Assembly (NCBI GenBank): GCA_004295885.1
Contig: SEDG01000091.1
Span: 1-8,630, forward strand
Origin: Pedobacter sp.
Lineage (GTDB): Bacteria > Bacteroidota > Bacteroidia > Sphingobacteriales > Sphingobacteriaceae
Reading direction: 5' to 3'
DNA: 8,630 nucleotides
Shown: positions 6,831 through 8,630 of the stretch, piece by piece
Position numbering within the stretch: the stretch's first letter is position 1
Layout of the letters: each line of letters starts with the position of its first letter
Position numbers and translations under genes: made by a program
The notes under the pieces: generated by a model
Database searches by the model: none
What the model was told of the DNA's origin: nothing
Seen by the model: the letters and a program-made list of their open reading frames with translations, nothing else

Positions 6831-7588
6831 TTACGCTCACCTCTATTATTTTTCTAATTGCACCTCTATTTCTAATTAGATACGTTTTGCTGTACAATAA
6901 AAAGAAGAGAAGGCATAAGGAAGAAAAGATATTGATGCATGAAGTTTATGAAACGGAATTATTAAAAACACAAATAGAAGTACAAGAACAAACCTTAAAA
7001 ACAGTAGCATACGATCTTCATGATAATATTGGGCAGTTGCTGAGTTTAACTTCAGTTACTTTAAGTACTATTGATGTGAACGATCCACGGGCAGTTGCAG
7101 AGAAGATAGATTTCATTACAGATCTTACCCTAAGGTCAATTAGTGAAGTGAAGACATTGTCTAAATTATTGCATAGCGAAGAGTTGATTAAAATGGGCCT
7201 GATTGAAGCTATAGCATTTGAATTGAGTTGGTTACAGCGCTCAGATCAATTTACCATTATATTTAATAAGCCCAATGATTTGGGAACTACACTAAAAAAC
7301 GACCAAAGGACAATTGTATTTAGGCTATTTCAAGAAATCATAAACAATATTATTCAACACGCTAAGGCTACAGAAATTGTCATTAATTTAGCACAGGTTG
7401 ATCATCATATACACCTGGAAATTAGTGATAATGGTATGGGTTTCGAAAGCGATGAAGTTTATAGCCTAAAAAAAGGAATGGGTCTCAGTAACATTAAAAA
7501 ACGGGCCGAAATGCTTAACGGTATTGCCACTATAAATTCAATTATTGGTAAAGGAACATCTATTAAAGTGACAGTTCCCACAAATTAA
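6779..7588 (+). CDS. Sensor histidine kinase, HisKA_3 (NarX/DesK-like) type, single membrane segment, no extracytoplasmic sensor domain
   Basis: A 269-residue protein. It has one transmembrane helix at about 14-38, a basic stretch KKKRRHK (41-47), a coiled-coil linker (about 48-76), a HisKA_3 dimerisation domain with phosphoacceptor His81 in AYDLHDNIGQLLSL (77-90), and a HATPase_c domain with N-box FQEIINNIIQHAKA (184-197), G1 box DNGMGF (217-222) and G2 box KGMGLSNIKKRA (232-243). All motifs needed for autophosphorylation are present. The part outside the membrane is only about a dozen residues, so the signal must come from a partner, most plausibly the 7TM protein encoded just upstream. The start at 6779 overlaps that gene by 52 bases. 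An in-frame ATG at 6797 (Met7) reduces the overlap to 34 bases and is an equally good start; no Shine-Dalgarno sequence decides between them. Confidence 0.93.
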   Translation: MDYIFYMQISSKEVFSLITLTSIIFLIAPLFLIRYVLLYNKKKRRHKEEKILMHEVYETELLKTQIEVQEQTLKTVAYDLHDNIGQLLSLTSVTLSTIDVNDPRAVAEKIDFITDLTLRSISEVKTLSKLLHSEELIKMGLIEAIAFELSWLQRSDQFTIIFNKPNDLGTTLKNDQRTIVFRLFQEIINNIIQHAKATEIVINLAQVDHHIHLEISDNGMGFESDEVYSLKKGMGLSNIKKRAEMLNGIATINSIIGKGTSIKVTVPTN

Positions 7589-7590
7589 TT

Positions 7591-8238
7591 ATGGAAAAAA
7601 TAGCTATTGCAATTGTAGATGATCATACTCTGTTTAGACAAGGTATAGGTTATTTATTAAAAGAATCTGGAGAGATTGAAGTTGTTTTTGAGGCAAGCAA
7701 TGGAGAAGATCTCATAAGAAAGATTGGTGCTTATCCATTGCCAGAGGTGATTTTGATGGACATTAATATGCCTATAATGGATGGCTATGAGAGTACAAAA
7801 TGGGTAAAATCAAATTATCCTGAAATTAAAGTTTTAGCATTAAGTATGCATGATGAAGATCAGCCAATCATCGAAATGCTCAAAAATGGTGCTGGTGGTT
7901 ATATGCTTAAAAAATCTAAAGCTGCCGACCTATTAAATGCCGTTAGAACATTAGCTAATCAAGGGTTTTTTATAAATGAACTTGTATCAGAAAGGCTAAT
8001 GCGCAATATTCATCATGATCAGCAGGTTAAGCCGGCCTCTATTGTTTTGAGTGCCAATGAACATAAGTTCTTAGAACTTTGTTGTTCTGATCTTACCTAT
8101 AAAGAAATTGCTGGCCTAATGAATTTGAGCTCACACACCATAGATAATTATCGGGAAGCGTTATTTCAGAAGTTTACGATTAAATCTCGTACTGGCCTAG
8201 TTATCTCGGGGCTTAAACATGGGTTAATTAAGATTTAA
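7591..8238 (+). CDS. Response regulator, NarL/FixJ family (receiver plus LuxR-type HTH)
   Basis: A 215-residue protein, the standard length for the family. The receiver domain (about 3-120) has the acidic pair Asp10-Asp11 in IVDDH, phosphoacceptor Asp57 in ILMDINMP, the switch Ser85 in ALSMHDED, and the conserved Lys107 in YMLKK. The C-terminal domain (about 153-212) is a LuxR-type HTH: LSANEHKFLELCCSDLTYKE, then IAGLMNLSSHTIDNYREALF with the recognition helix around SSHTIDNYREALFQKF, then KSRTGLVISGLKHGLI. The gene starts two bases after the kinase stop, so it is the kinase's cognate partner. It should be a phosphorylation-controlled DNA-binding regulator. Its targets are unknown, with its own operon as one possibility. 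It is the last gene of the unit; no strong hairpin with a T run follows in 8239-8340. Confidence 0.95.
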   Translation: MEKIAIAIVDDHTLFRQGIGYLLKESGEIEVVFEASNGEDLIRKIGAYPLPEVILMDINMPIMDGYESTKWVKSNYPEIKVLALSMHDEDQPIIEMLKNGAGGYMLKKSKAADLLNAVRTLANQGFFINELVSERLMRNIHHDQQVKPASIVLSANEHKFLELCCSDLTYKEIAGLMNLSSHTIDNYREALFQKFTIKSRTGLVISGLKHGLIKI

Positions 8239-8340
8239 CTCTCTTTAAAACCTTACCAAATGAATGGGTAAATATCACATTCTTTATCTTTATCGGTCGA
8301 ACATTGCCAAATGATCCTGATAATAAGTCTGTTGATACAA

Positions 8341-8359
8341 GATTAGTACTTTACTAATC
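8341..8359. promoter_or_regulatory. 19-base perfect dyad upstream of the glyA promoter, possible operator or small hairpin
   Basis: GATTAGTA (8341-8348) and TACTAATC (8352-8359) are exact reverse complements around CTT. No T run follows on either strand, so it is unlikely to be a terminator. Its centre lies about 22 bases upstream of the putative -33 element, a position common for activator sites. Function is inferred from symmetry and position only. Confidence 0.35.
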
Positions 8360-8371
8360 AGAAAGTGATAG

Positions 8372-8400
8372 TTGGATAAAACAAAAAATTGCTATTTTTA
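8372..8400 (+). promoter_or_regulatory. Probable Bacteroidota-type promoter of glyA
   Basis: TTG at 8372-8374 and TATTTTTA at 8393-8400 are separated by 18 bases. This matches the Bacteroidota housekeeping consensus of TTG and TAnnTTTG with 17-23 bases between, with one mismatch (final A instead of G). Transcription would start near 8405, giving a leader of about 15-20 bases before the glyA ATG at 8422. This suggests glyA is transcribed independently of the upstream operon. Confidence 0.55.
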
Positions 8401-8421
8401 CCAAAAAAACACTTTCCCATA

Positions 8422-8630
8422 ATGAAAAGAGATACTTTAATTTTTGATTTAATCGACAAGGAACTAAACAGACAAGAACATGGTCTAGAGCTTATTGCAT
8501 CAGAAAATTTTGTGAGCAAACAAGTGATGGAGGCAGCTGGTTCGGTATTAACGAATAAATATGCTGAAGGTTTGCCTGGGAAACGTTATTATGGCGGTTG
8601 TCAGGTTGTTGATGAGATTGAGAATTTAGC
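8422..8630 (+). CDS. glyA: Serine hydroxymethyltransferase, N-terminal part (runs off the right edge)
   Basis: Sixty-nine complete codons from ATG 8422. The translation begins MKRDTLIFDLIDKELNRQ and contains the family signatures ELIASENFVS (23-32), SVLTNKYAEGLPGKR (41-55) and YYGGC (56-60), which are diagnostic for the PLP-dependent enzyme that interconverts serine and glycine with tetrahydrofolate. The family is normally about 420-430 residues, so roughly five sixths of the gene, including the PLP lysine, lies outside the window. The start is the usual one for Bacteroidota members. There is no Shine-Dalgarno sequence, as is common in the phylum. It is a cytosolic housekeeping enzyme of one-carbon metabolism with no evident link to the signalling genes beside it. 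Confidence 0.97.
   Translation, partial: MKRDTLIFDLIDKELNRQEHGLELIASENFVSKQVMEAAGSVLTNKYAEGLPGKRYYGGCQVVDEIENL

Overview
The window looks like chromosomal DNA of a Bacteroidota bacterium, most likely the Sphingobacteriaceae (Pedobacter-like). The evidence is AT-rich intergenic DNA, no Shine-Dalgarno sequence before most starts, a TTG / TAnnTTTG-type promoter before glyA, a very large secreted MBG-repeat protein, and a lipoprotein/7TM/kinase/regulator gene set. The family-level placement is inference from general resemblance; no marker gene here fixes it.

Left half, minus strand (about 1-5330). A giant secreted protein gene begins near 4611 (or 4554) and runs leftward: signal peptide, beta-propeller-like head, one cadherin-like beta-sandwich domain, two Ig-like repeats, then eight MBG-type repeats. 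The frame breaks at about 693. The same kind of domain continues in another frame from 692 to the window edge, so the gene is frameshifted, partly deleted at a repeat junction, or misassembled there. Upstream of it on the same strand, after two back-to-back inverted repeats (4690-4763), lies a complete tail-collar (microcystin-dependent/MdpB-like) protein gene at 4789-5328. No other phage gene is visible.

Middle. A 270-base AT-rich divergent intergenic region (5329-5598) holds a short hairpin and a repeated 13-mer.

Right half, plus strand (5599-8238). A compact four-gene set: a lipoprotein of unknown function, a seven-transmembrane protein, a HisKA_3-type histidine kinase with no sensor domain of its own, and a NarL/FixJ-type response regulator. 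Successive genes overlap by 4 and 52 bases, and the last pair is separated by 2 bases, so they are almost certainly one operon. The likely logic is that the lipoprotein and/or the 7TM protein detect an envelope signal, the kinase autophosphorylates on His81, and the regulator is phosphorylated on Asp57 and binds DNA through its C-terminal HTH. The signal and target genes cannot be read from this window.

Right edge. After a 183-base gap with a 19-base dyad and a good Bacteroidota-type promoter, the 5' end of glyA (serine hydroxymethyltransferase) starts at 8422 and runs off the window. It is a housekeeping gene, probably transcribed separately from the signalling operon.
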